DNA of 64,000 nt, taken from assembly GCA_020226215.1 (NCBI GenBank), contig CM035228.1:248001-312000 (forward strand). Reading direction: 5' to 3'. Origin of the DNA: Sindora glabra (taxonomy: Eukaryota; Streptophyta; Magnoliopsida; Fabales; Fabaceae). Shown one piece after another: positions 37,081 through 49,150 of this stretch. Position 1 is the first letter of the stretch. Each line of letters opens with the position of its first letter. The notes below the pieces were generated by a model, which searched no databases, had not been told where the DNA came from, and saw nothing but the letters and a program-made list of their open reading frames with translations. A program made the translations under genes and the position numbers.

Positions 37081-38058
37081 TATACATGGATGTCCCATAT
37101 GTTGACACCTGTGCTATAACTTGTATCCTACCTAGGCAAGAGGATGGAATAGTATTGTTTCTCTAGAGCAGGTGCTAGTCAAATGTCATGCCATACAAGT
37201 AACAAGAACCTTTGCAAATACACCAAGGTTAGCATTATATTACATCCTTTTTAAAATATAATAATTTGACATTTATTTTGCAATAAGAATAATTAAAATA
37301 ACTAATACGTTACCACTTAGAATAGAACTTGTATGTATATGAGAAAAATTTTGGTAGATAATCATAAATGAATTATTAAGAAAGATAATATTTAAATATT
37401 TTAGTAACCTATAAAATGGAAATTTGGAGAGAAGTAGATAAGAAAAAATAAGTAAAACAGTAATATTTAAAGTTTTAAGTTATTATGAATGAGTATGGAG
37501 AAATTTTAAAAAACAATTTCAAAAGTGAACTTGGGTACTATTCTTCATTTTATGAATCAAATCATCCTTCTCCTTTCATTTTCTTAAATTCTCTTAAACC
37601 TTTACCTCTAAACTCCCTCAACCTTTTTCTGCTTTCCTTCTCCTTCATCTTCCTATCATGAAATCATGTAAAGGAGTAATAATTCTTTTTCAAATTCATT
37701 AACTAATCAACATGAGAATATCTTCTTTATTAAATTCCTCCTTCATCTTATCTTGGTTTAATGAGGATTGGAAAAACAACATGCTTATGGATAGTATAAG
37801 GTTTACCTTGAAAGAATAACGCTAAACTTGTGAAGGGTATAAAACTGACTTAGAAGTCATAAAAAGGATTTATGTTTATTATTATTAATTATTGCATACT
37901 ATATTATGATATTGAAATTTAAATATCATTGGCTATATGAAGATACAATTGTGATTAAGCCTTTTATGACTTTTTGAGATTGAATTGATTAATATATATT
38001 TTTGCGATAAGTTTTATAGAAGGATAATTTAGTTAGTAAATTGATACACACACGCACT

Positions 38059-38089
<31 letters not shown>

Positions 38090-38600
38090 GATTATATTTA
38101 CCTAAATTAGAGCATTTACTTATTAAATCTTATATTTACTACTTTATGTTTATTTTGTAGATACATAAGTCAACCTTCTACCATCATTTCAAAGTTAGCT
38201 CCATTGGAAGCTCTTTGAATGTAGTTTTTGTAACACATATATTTGTTATATAGACCTATATTTTAGGGCCTTATTCTATAAAGACAGTAGTTAGGTTAGT
38301 TTATCCTCAAGTTTAGAAGATTATAAGCAATCTTAACTTTCTCATATTTTATAAACTTGTTGATAATCAATGAAATGCCCTTCCTTCCCTAATGTTATCT
38401 TCCCTCCTTTTTATGTATTTTAATTAAATAATAAGGATAGCGATGAATGAATGGATTAGGGTGATGAAAATCAAGTCATGGATTCAATGTTGATCATGAT
38501 TAAATTTAGGTTGTGACACACCACTATTCACCTAACCTTACTATTATGTCATTGCTATAATATGTGAGCTTTATAACATTTCTACTCATTAGGAAGCTCA
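37081..38600 (+). repeat. Possible Ty3/gypsy LTR remnant
   Basis: A CT-rich stretch at about 37560-37660 and a region ending AATTTAGGTTGTGACA near 38517 resemble the 3' end of plant gypsy LTRs, which often end in GTGACA before the primer-binding site. A (CA)n microsatellite lies at about 38047-38086. A degraded PMD-type coding remnant and a gag-like remnant follow on the same strand, which supports a + strand element. No second LTR copy could be aligned. Confidence 0.35.
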
Positions 38601-39200
38601 AGATTGATTGATCCTTAATCACTACATTAGTAAAGAGGCCATAATTAAAGACATTATTTTCCACTTACCAGTGGGCAAGACAATAATCATACTAAAGGAT
38701 GTTACCATTTAGATAGGCCTCCTCATCAATAATGATGTTATCACCTTATTAGCTCTATATGGATGGACTCTATTAGGATATGCTTGAAGCTATTGAGTGT
38801 TGTTCTTAACGGGGAAGATTTGGAAGTTTCAAAGGTAAAAGTTAATTTTATAACTTGCCATTTTTAAGATAGGTCGTCGAACAACACTAATAATGAGACC
38901 CTACACTAACACATCAGGGTATACATTATGCTTCTCATTAGTAATTAAATTTTTGTGAATAAGGGATGAAGTTAGATGCATTTCATAAGCTTCTATTTGC
39001 TATGGGACTTAAAAGAAGTGAGATGGTAAGTGCTTCCTATTATAGTCATTTTTGGTTAACATGTTACAATTTATTCAATCTCTTAACTTATTGACACTAT
39101 TACTATATGCAAGTTCAACTGGGATTTGGCTATTCTTGCTTAAACTCTATTACAAGTTATGTTTTATGTTTATGTAGACTAGTGCTAAGATCAATGGCTG
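38600..39200 (+). pseudogene. Plant mobile domain (PMD) remnant
   Basis: In the + frame at about 38653-38771 the sequence reads FHLPVGKTIIILKDVTI, a stop, then IGLLINNDVIT. This matches the conserved PMD core, where FHLP.GE.TITL.DV, LGLP..G and a following W are typical. Upstream TLVKRP corresponds to the usual LVERW segment but lies in another frame. Traces continue to about 39100 (VYIMLLIS, FYLLWDL). PMDs occur in MULE transposons, some Ty3/gypsy elements and domesticated MAIN-like genes. This copy has many stops and at least one frameshift, so it is dead. Confidence 0.6.
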
Positions 39201-39859
39201 CTTCTAATTGTTAATGATCTAGGCATGTAATTACATTCTTTGCATGGCTCTAAGCATACATAAGCAACTTCTACCTCTATTGTAACCTAGTAACAATTAG
39301 AATAACTAGTATACTCAAAGTAGTTGAAATGCAAATAGAGAAGGTAGTGATCACAAATTTCTTTCTCAGGCTACTCATTTCATGCAACATATGTTAGATC
39401 AAGTTCATAGGGCCTTTAATCCAAATTAAGGGCATGGACATCATAGAAATCAAGATGATGAGAGGGAAATCAAAATGTTGTAATAAAGAGAGTGAATAGG
39501 GATGAACCCTTCTTGAACAAGATCTAATAGATAGATTCAAAATAGTTCATTTCCTAAAATTGAATTTACCTAGATACTCTAGTCTTAATCCTACTATAGA
39601 TTTATACCAATTTCTTGATCAAATAACATAATATAAGAAAATATTAAATGCCCTAACCAAATTTTGATAGAACTTATGGGCTACCAATTAGATGATTTGA
39701 CATATCATTAGTTTTCAAGTACTATAAGAAGTATAAACCTACGATTATGCCCATAACTTAGGTCACTTTTTAAAAAAACTTTATTAATTATTTTTTTACC
39801 TTTAAGTGTCTACCAAGCTTAGGTGAAGGGATTTGAACAATTGAAGTAATAAGATTTTA

Positions 39860-40409
39860 CCATTTCTAAGTGAGATGCTCAGTTTATAAGATTAGCTCAG
39901 TAGCCTATTTGGTCCTTATTGAAAGGACCAAGGTTCAAAGGCTTGTGTAAGATTTTGATGATTACTATTTTAAAAAGATTCACATTGATAGGAATATTAC
40001 TTATCAAGAAGCATTGGATCAAGCACTCATATTCAAATTTAGAGCCAAAGAAAGGGTGAAATAAAATGTTCAAATAGAAAGTAAAAAAAAAATTGAAATG
40101 AGGAATTAAGATAAGTGCAATGTTAAGGGAATATTTCCATTGGAGACATTCGAAAAGGATATAAGTGAATCCATTGTAGAACTAACATCATACTATAAAG
40201 CTTGGAGTGGATCTTTTATAAGTAGAAAGAGCTATTCAAATTCGCTTTCTAGCTATCAACCAAATCAATTTGAAGTGGCATGTTTCAAGTATGGTTGTGA
40301 AAGGCATAAAGTTAGGAAGTGTCTCAAAAAATCAAAAAGCAAGGCATTAGTCATATGGCATTACAACAAAATGTTTAAAAAATCAATCCACCCCTACAAT
40401 GGGCACTAA
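39860..40409 (+). pseudogene. Retroelement gag-like remnant with a degraded zinc knuckle
   Basis: The + frame near 39940-40060 encodes a charged stretch, RNITYQEALDQALIF then FRAKERVK, interrupted by stops. The open frame at 40140-40409 includes CFKYGCERHKVRKC, a variant of the CX2CX4HX4C gag knuckle in which the second Cys is shifted. Lysine-rich sequence follows, as in gag. This is most like a Ty3/gypsy gag C-terminus. No protease or reverse transcriptase follows, so the element is internally deleted. Confidence 0.5.
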
Positions 40410-43280
40410 CATGGTTAAATGAGGAATATGCTCCTTAAATACTAGGGAGACAAGTATTTTAAAAAAAATTATGATGTTTATATTAAAATGTTACTTAATT
40501 TTAAGTGTGTCCTTAAATGTATTTTATAGTATTATTTTTTAATCTAGTTTTGTTTGAAATAACCTATTCTAACTAAACTTTAAAGATGAATTGGATATCT
40601 AAATTCATTATTGGTGTAAACTAGAAAGAAACCAAGTTAAGGCTAGAGTCAAGTATACACTTAATGAGTATAAGGTTTAATATTATCATGCCTTATATGT
40701 TATTAGATTAGCAACATTAAGAATTCAAGGATGAACTCTTTTTGAAAAGGGAAGAATTATCACACCCTCTCTTAAATTTTTAGAATTTTAAAATATGAGT
40801 TTTATTTTGAAAGATGAAAACAATAAATTTGCATTGGAAAATTAAAAATAACAAAAGGAACTTTTTTAGGAATGAATAAATTTTAATGAAAAAGTGTAAA
40901 TGAGAAAATTGGGTGTAAACAAAATGCGAATGGAATAAATGTGAGATAAAAATTTGGAGTGGAGTAAATGAGAAAAGAGAAATTTATTAATTTAAGCAAA
41001 CCTTGAATAAAATTTTTAGGAAAATTGGAAAAGAATAAAAGTGCTTAAAAAGTGGGTTTGAATGAATGGCTAGGAATTGGAAATATGTAAAGAGCAATTA
41101 AATGTAAATAGCCTAGGTGGTAGTTAATTATATAGTTGTCTCACCATCCAAGCTACATTTTAAACTGACATAGTTGAATATAGCTTAGGAAAAGTGACTG
41201 GTAAGCATAAAAGTTAACTTACATTTTTACCAAATTGCCTATATCCTTATAAATATGATATGAACCTTTTAAGGGCATTATTTTCCCTATTTTCACCAAC
41301 ACATAACCTCCTCATTCTTTTCTCTCAAACTATTTCATTTATCTTCTTCTTCCTCCTTAAGATTTTCAGTAATTAATCGAAGTTAGGAGTAATTTCTTAT
41401 TAAGACCTTAACACAAATGTGGTACGACTTTCTTAGCATCTAGAATTTTCTTAGTTTTCTTTAAAATTTTAAGCATTTATTATAAAAAGGGAGAAATAAA
41501 CCTTAAAGAGAACTCTTTATGATTTGGATTGATTAAAGGTAAAGAATAGCAAATTTATCTACCTAAAATCTTCCTCATGATAAATGTGTAAACAATCTAA
41601 CTCTATTTACAAGATTTAAATTCAAATTATTGAGTTGAGATTAGGTTTTGGACTTTCCATGGATTATATATAAAATATGGTGACTTGTGAAATGTGGTTT
41701 GGTTTTGATGCAAGGAAAAAAATAAGTGAAGTGCTAAAATAGTATGTTGATGATTTGATATGGTTTAATAAAGTAAAAAATTGAGTTTGGATTGAATTAG
41801 GGGCAGATAAATAGTTTTTCAAGCTAAAAATGTGTAGAAACCTAGGTCATAGTTAACTATAAGCCTTTGAGCTGCTCTCTAACTGTTGATAATTAACTAT
41901 ATAGTTAATTATGAATACCAAAATTGCTTTTAGGACCTCAATAGTTGATTATGGGCTAGTAAAAATGTTTTTTGGGCTTTTATAGTCAACTATACCCAGT
42001 TTAAGTTAAAGTATCATGCTATACATGAAATCTAATTATATCCTAAGATTATGTAAAGTCAAAGCAAGTTGAAATGTGAAACATAAATATTAAATATGAA
42101 ATTAATAGTGATATAACGAGTTATAGTAAAGTAGTATAGGTAATTTGAGTAAGAAATTGTATTTAATGTTATGAATGATGTGTATGGCCATACTAATTGA
42201 GATGTTGGTATTATGTTGCTTATAGTATATTAAGTAGTGACTTGTCATACTTGTATATATTGTTTTTATAGTATAAAAGGATATGTGTAACCATCTAAAG
42301 TGGCATAGGAAAAGATATGAATTAAATTATACATGTATTTGAAATGTGATATCATGACACTAATCTGATCGTGACTAGTATAGAATCCTTTTTTCAATTT
42401 CCACTAGCCTATTTATAATTAAATAACTTAATCCTAAATAACAAATATTATACATTAATAAAATAAAATAGTATTTTAGAAAGAAAACATTCATTGAAGT
42501 TTCTATAAAAAATAAGGAAGTTAGGTACACTTACAGTCCTTCCAAAATGAGAATAAGTAAACTTAATTAACTTGTGTGGAATCAATTTTAAATGTCTCCT
42601 CTACTAATATCTATGACAAAATAAGGCCTAAGATATTCTAGGTATAAGAATTTGTGCTACCATACTACCATCAGTAAGCTTTTATAGAATCTAGCCTTAA
42701 GGAGGTGAAAATGAAGGCTAAACTTAGGAATTTATAAAATAAATCACAGAAGAATCAATCCATGGCTCAATAAGTGAATAATATGTAAGAATAATAACAT
42801 TTTATATTAACTTACTCATCGGACTATTCTCCTTTAACCATTTATATCATATTTAAGCATATTAGAAACTAAAAGCCAATAACTATGAAATTAATACGCA
42901 ATCATTTCATTTTTAATACCTCATGTAAAAATATTCAATGATAACTATAATCAAGTCATCTCTCATTTGGAGCAATAAACAATAAATAAAATAGAGTCAT
43001 CTACTTTTTGTCTCTTAAGTCAACCTTATATCTTCCACAAGCTTTCCATTCTTTTTTATTAGCATCTGCCTTATACCCTCCACTAGCATGTCACTAGGAA
43101 TTTTTCATTCGATATTCATAACATTACCTTTATCATATTTCTCATCTTTAATGTCACTCATGGTATAATTCACAATGCAATTTAAATATTAAAGTTCAAG
43201 CTCTATTCAATGTAGTTCACAATTTAATTTCAATATACATCACAACACATATCAATATCATCATGCCTTCTTATGTGGTT
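40410..43280. other. AT-rich repeat DNA, LTR-like in part
   Basis: From about 40750 (ATCACACCCTCTCTTAAAT) to 41480 the arrangement looks like a gypsy LTR on the + strand, with a CT-rich block at about 41300-41360 after a TATAAATATG. Between 41110 and 42000 there are scattered TATAGTTAATTAT-type motifs. No ends could be matched and no gene was recognised. Confidence 0.3.
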
Positions 43281-43287
43281 ATAGATA

Positions 43288-45773
43288 TGTTAGTGTGTGT
43301 CCTAAGAATCAATCATAGAGATGATTGTAATAAATGTACAATGTATTGTATTTTATTTTAGACAATTCAAATTATTATATTTTGTTTCATATTTTTTATT
43401 ACCCTGCGCAATTATAATTTAAATATAATAATTGTCCTTAGAATAACTTCGCTATTCCTAAAATGTCTCTAGTCAAGTATTATTGCAAAAAGGATATAAT
43501 AATATATCGTGACTAGCATATATAATGAATGATGATTATGAATCATGGATATATGATATCAAGTCAATATATGAATACATTGTTAGTGAATAATGTACTG
43601 GATTGACCCACTATAAGAATACTGCATGGATAGACGTGTCATTAGTTATGCTCATATGACTACAAATACACATAGTTCTTTAACTTGAAGTCACCACGGT
43701 TCCCTACATGAGGAATTACTCACTTTGATGTTGTCCTATGTCACCTTTAATCGGGATGATGAGTAGGGCATTGATTGGGTGTGTTACGAATCATGTGGAT
43801 GGAATTTTATTACTTTTGTATAAAAGAGAGATATCCTTGGGCTCCTTGATTGAGTGAGACTTAAAAATGCATGGTCATACTCAATTGAATCAATATGTGA
43901 TATCGATCATTTATTTTAAGTTTACTCAGTATCAAAAAATATAAATTCAACATTGACGAGGATGACACACTCTATGCCTCTAGTTCGATTTGGATATTGT
44001 TATAAAAAGGATTATAATGCAAAGCATTAATTACATATTAGGTAGATGTTGAATCACAAACATTCTTATTACTTGAGTGGTAGTAATGTATTGCTAGATA
44101 TCGTTCACTATCTATGCCCCAATGATGAGTCATTGTCAACGTAGTAAGAACTAGGGGTGGGCAAAATTTAAACAACCGACTAAATCCGACCGTCACAAAC
44201 CGAAATAAAACAGACAGGAGCGGGTTGATGTTAATATTCGAACGGTGGCGAACTAAAATAATGATGATTTTGAATTATCGGTCGATTTCGAAATGTTGGA
44301 GCTTAATTGTAATAAACTGAAAACCGACCGAGAAAAATAAAATAAAATGCCCTTGTTTTATGGCATAAAGGGCTCGGCCCATTCTGTTATTTGTTTTCCA
44401 ATGGCCAAACTTAAGCAGCCCATTGAAAACTCTTGCAAACAGAGTTTCTCTCTGCAGTCTGCAATCATCCATATACTCCCCCTCTCTCTAGAAACATCCA
44501 TCCAAATCAAATGCTCCATCCGCTCGTCGTATTAAGAAACCAGCAAGTCAAACTCTTCAAAACTGAAGCACATCAACAGGTTCAAGCCATTTTTAGTTTC
44601 TTTTTGGGTTTGTTTGCGGATTTTCCAGGAAATATTAGGATTCTCTCTTATTTCGATATTTACCAGCAAAGTGTGATTTTTTTTTTTTTGAAATTTCTTA
44701 TCATGTTAATTTTGTCTTGTCCTTTTTTTCTCTTTGAATATTGTTCTATCCTGTTCTTCCTTTTTTTCTTTTTGAATATCCAAATGTTTAAACTTGTCTT
44801 CTGGAATTTGTTGTTTCTAAGTTGTGATTTTGGCATGTATATGGCAACAAAAAAAATTGAGTAGAAAGGCAACCGTTAGAAGCCGCTTTGAACCGATTAC
44901 AACCGAGTTCATCAGTTAAGATCGGTTTAAGAAAATTAATCGGTCGATCACGGGTGATTATTTTGAAGAGAACGGATATGATCGATTGGTTGATAAAAGC
45001 TCCTTAACCGGCCAAATCCGACTGCTGCCCACCCCTAGTAAGAACCTATAAGGTCACACAAAAGGAGTAGGAATGAGACAATAATTAATTGGACTTATTT
45101 TCATGCATAAATATATTATTAAAGATAATAATATATTTTCACGTAATATATATATATATATATATCATATATTATGTGATATTATTTGATATTAAAGTAA
45201 TATCAAATAATTATGTTATTAGATATTAGATAATTATATTATGAGATAATATTATTTTCTAATATATAAGATAACTATATGCCAATTTTAATATTAGATA
45301 ATTAGTAGATAAGTCTTATCTCTCCTCACTCTCTCTAAGATAAGGATAAGGTGATAGTTGTTAAGTGTGATTAGAATTTTTTGAAACATTATTCTAGTAG
45401 GACTAGGATTGTGATATGTCTTAATTCTATAAAAGGACTTGAAGGCAACACTTTACATTAACGCACATTAGCTTCAATAAAACCCTAAATCACTTAAGAA
45501 AACGTCCAATCCTAATCTTAGTGAGAAAGATGAATTCTAGTAGCTTCATGGAAGGGAGAAATCGTTGTTGACTCCGTATGAATACTGGAGAGACACTGTA
45601 CCTTTCAGCTAGCATTTGATTCATTTTGGTCTATTAAGAATTTGTTCAGAAAGAACACGAGTATAAAGAAAGTAAAATTCTAATACTGATTTATGCCTTT
45701 TTGCATGGATCCTTGGTAAGATTTAGATCAAAATTTTAAAATTTTGCTACGTATGTTGATCCAAAACCTAACA
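43288..45773. mobile_element. Putative solo LTR (about 1.6 kb without its insertion)
   Basis: The block starts TGTTAG at 43288 and ends CTAACA at 45773, so the ends form the short inverted repeat expected of an LTR. It is flanked by the 5 bp direct repeat AGATA at 43283-43287 and 45774-45778. There is no coding sequence inside. An 886 bp hAT element (44152-45037) interrupts it. A TATA-like CTATAAAAGG lies near 45428. The left part is related, in inverse orientation, to the tandem array at 6290-7790. No internal domain remains, so a solo LTR left by LTR-LTR recombination is the simplest reading. Confidence 0.72.
44152..45037. mobile_element. Non-autonomous hAT transposon nested in the solo LTR, 886 bp
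   Basis: Flanked by a perfect 8 bp TSD, GTAAGAAC, at 44144-44151 and 45038-45045. The terminal inverted repeats are TAGGGGTGGGCA on both ends, 12 of 12 matching, a common terminus of plant hAT elements. Sub-terminal ACCGACTAAATCCGACC and ACCGGCCAAATCCGACTGC motifs are repeated near the two ends, as expected for transposase-binding sites. The 143-codon frame at 44433-44864 is very Phe/Leu-rich, resembles no transposase and is probably not a gene. Confidence 0.9.
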
Positions 45774-45778
45774 AGATA

Positions 45779-48420
45779 TTCATACACATCATAGTAATTA
45801 ATCCACAAAACAATCCTCAACATATTTCATTCCATGGTTAAGGTAATAAGTTTATTATAATACATATTATATCATATAGCTTCTATCTTCTCCTTGTATG
45901 ATTATTCAAGTCATATATTTATCTTATACTTACTATAAATCACTCTATCTAGTGACCAAATACTCATGTTGGGTCATTAAAAGTTATGAAAAGATAAAAC
46001 AAATGGGTTATGATTTACTATATGATCATCTTAATTATAACCTACGGGTAATCTTTTATGAATAACTAAAAAATTATAAATGTTTTATCTATGAAACTTA
46101 CTTCATATGAAAATAAATTTATTTAGCTTTTTATAGAGGGATCATTTACTTAAATTGGTTAAGTTTTGAAAAGGTTGTGCCTTTTTTTAAATAAACATAA
46201 AAAATTCATTTTTTAAAATCTTAATTTTTTTACCTCTGTCCACTTTTTTATCATATTTAAAAATATACATATAATATTAATTTGAAACTAATTTCATTTG
46301 AAAAGAAACTTAATTACCTTTAAAATGATAGGTAACTTGTTTAAAATGGACATAAGATGAAAGAATTACGTCCTTTTAAAATTGACATAAAATTTTGCAG
46401 TCGATGAATCGATTGACCAATCGATTCATTCACCCAACTTTGCTTTTAGATCTTCAGAATCAATTGGTCACTCAATTTTGTAGCTTAGTTTAGCCTCTAG
46501 ACCCTTAAAGAACTGATTGACCAATCAATTCACATATGAAAAGATTAGTTTTCAATGAAAAATTCACTGTTTATCTAACTTTAAATACCCCATTAAACAT
46601 ATATATTATACACTAAACCTCAATATAATTATTAATATATTTATCTACAATATCATATCACCTTTCTTTATCATTTATTACTTTTATCACATCAAAATAA
46701 GCTAGATTCAAGCAAAATCATGAAACAACCTATATTTCATCAATACTATCATATAACCATAAAATTCATAAATTTAGTTAGATTATCCACTTACTTTATA
46801 TAGAAGAGGATGATTGGATAAACTAATTTGATACTTTTTCAACTTTAGTCACATTGAAATTCATGGGTTCTAGAGTTAAGACTTAGAATACCTTACAAAA
46901 TTAAATAAACCTCAAATTTCTTCATCAACTGAGAGAAGAAATAAGAATGACTTTTGATGAAAATAATATTCTTACCTTAATTGGATGAAGAATTCAAGAA
47001 GGATCGAAGTTCTCCTTGCTTGATTGAGAGAATGATGGAAGGTTTGTGCAGAAAAAGTTAAGAGAAGTTAAGAAATAAGGAAAATGAGAGAGGGATTAGG
47101 GCTTGGGGACTAAAACAAGGAAAATAGAGCCTCACAAATATTTTTGAAAAATTTCTCCTAAATCTTTTCCATACTCACACATTCACTCATATTAGTATAT
47201 AATTTTATCTTCATGATTTTAATAAATTATCTCTATCAAAATTTCATTCAATTCATATTCGCATATTCTTACTCTTATTGACTTTATTTTATCTCATATT
47301 TCACACATAAGATTCCTAATTTAATTGAATTTACTAGTGGCTTTAACTATTTTTTTCATAAAATATTTTTTAATTTATTAATAATTAAAGAGGTTGTAAC
47401 ATGTGAAATAAGGTGATATATGATAATAATATATGATTGATGCTCTTGCTAGCCTATTTTCATTGAAAGGCCATAATGTTAGAAGGCAGTGAAGTAGGAA
47501 ATAGTGTCAAAAGCCCGTATGTGACTTTATTCACTAAATGACTATAATGTTGAAAGTACATGGGACTATCTTTATTAGAAATTAATAAGATAATGTTGGA
47601 AGCTCATGAGAAATTGTTTTCACTATGAAAAGTATTAGAAGTTCATAAATTTGTCTTCACTATTCCTAATACATATTATGAGAAAAATTAGATCCAATGA
47701 ATGGTCAGAAATGAATGAAAATTGGATATTTTTAACTGATTATTTATGTATGATATATTGTAAGAAATCTATATGCAATGTATGGCTCAATGGAGTATAA
47801 ATATTTATATTATTATGTATTGCTTGTTGTTTATTTGGAATTTAAATTGTGACATGTGTAGTATAAACGATTAGGAGAATTAAAAGAGTAAACCCTATCA
47901 ATAAGCGTATACAATCTTTTTTTATTGTCTATTTTTAGATGTTCATTCACTAAGCTTGGGATTATCTCCTATATGTTTCTTTTTATAGATTTCTTGATTT
48001 AGTTTACTTCTTTACCACCTAAACATTACATTTGGCAAAGAAATTAAGATACATTTAGGCAGTATATGACTTACTTGATTTAAGCATTTGGGTGCTCAAT
48101 GTGTAGAGTAAAATAGGTATAATGGAATTGCAGATAGTTAGATTAATCGAGTCCTAAATGTGTAGGGACAAAGGCTACTTAACTTTTTTTTAATCAAATT
48201 AAAATATTAGTATTAAAAAGAAATTGACATATGTATTCTTTATATTGCATGTTAATCTTAACAACAAATTAGGCTAGTCGAAACTAAAGATAGGTTCCTA
48301 GTCATAATCTGAGTTAGGTTGAGACATTTACAAAATATTTTTCCATCTTGTACCTAACTTTGATTTTATTTTTTAGAAAAGTATTGTGTGTACTAAAATT
48401 GACATGCAAATAAATGCTTT
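45779..48420. other. AT-rich intergenic DNA with LTR-like pieces
   Basis: A short palindromic block near 46400-46430 reads GAATCGATTGACCAATCGATTC-like on both strands. 46975-47395 belongs to the LTR-like family also at 416-760 and 9140-9480. Around 47440-47660 a degenerate ~45 bp motif (ATGTTGGAAGCTCATGAG and variants) recurs. No gene was recognised. Confidence 0.35.
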
Positions 48421-49150
48421 ACACACATAAACTAAAATTACTATTTATTTACTATTTGCTTTGATTTTATCATCCTAAATTTTTACAATCCTTTACACAT
48501 GTCTCAAAAAAGGTGTCCATAAGATTGGAATTTTATTAATTTCATCTATGGCTAAAAAATTATATTAATTTGGTCCCTATAAAATTAAAAATTTTCAAAT
48601 TTTAGTCTTTTTGTACATTAATTTAATATTTTATTTCATGTATGAAAGAATTAAAATTTGATAATTTTTAATTTTATAAGGATTAAATTGATACAAACTT
48701 TTATTCATGAATAAAATTGATAAAAATTCAATCTTATAGAATTAAAATAGGTTTTTAGTCAAAAAAGTATATATACATATAAACTTCATTAATTTAATTA
48801 TATTTTACAAGTTTTATAGATTTTTATTGTATTTTTTAATAAAATTTTGAATAATTTATATGTTACAACTCTTATAAGTATAATTTTTATTTTTATTTAA
48901 ATTATATATATAATATAATCGCACTAAAATTGCCTTTTACTTATTATCTGTTTTGATGTTACCATCCAAAATTTTCATATTAAAACATTTGTACCTGTCT
49001 AAAAAATATGCATTAATATGGAATTTATTAAATTGGTTATATTTTTGAAAATTTTGCATTTTTTTGTTGTATTTTTTTTATAAAAGTTTAGATAACTTAT
49101 ATATATTACAACCTTTGTAAATAAACTTATATAATTTTGTTTAATGTTTT
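48420..49150. repeat. Two-copy direct repeat, one copy holding a foldback insertion
   Basis: Sequence around 48440-48512 resumed at 48768-48905 aligns with an uninterrupted copy at about 48925-49150. Shared blocks include ACTAAAATT, TTTGAT, ACCATCC/ATCATCC and TGTCT followed by an A run, then ATTGTATTTTTT and TTACAAC. The copies have diverged moderately. Confidence 0.6.
48513..48758. mobile_element. Small foldback (MITE-like) element, 246 bp
   Basis: Two arms of ~90 bp form an inverted repeat around a short loop; both contain TATAAAATTAAAAATT and a CAAATTTTA block. It is flanked by the 9 bp direct repeat TCAAAAAAG at 48504-48512 and 48759-48767, and a related site without the insert exists at about 48998-49012. 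A 9 bp TSD suggests a Mutator-like origin. The arms do not extend evenly to the two edges, so the left end may be truncated. Confidence 0.6.

Noticed and set aside
44433..44864. A 143-codon plus-strand frame inside the hAT element as a transposase
   Set aside because: It is dominated by Phe, Leu and Ser with no hAT dimerisation or DDE motif, and is probably chance in T-rich DNA.
48504..48512. The TCAAAAAAG repeat as a mere chance A-run
   Set aside because: Chance alone is less likely because the whole 9 bp recurs at both edges of the foldback and a related empty site exists nearby; kept as an element but with moderate confidence.
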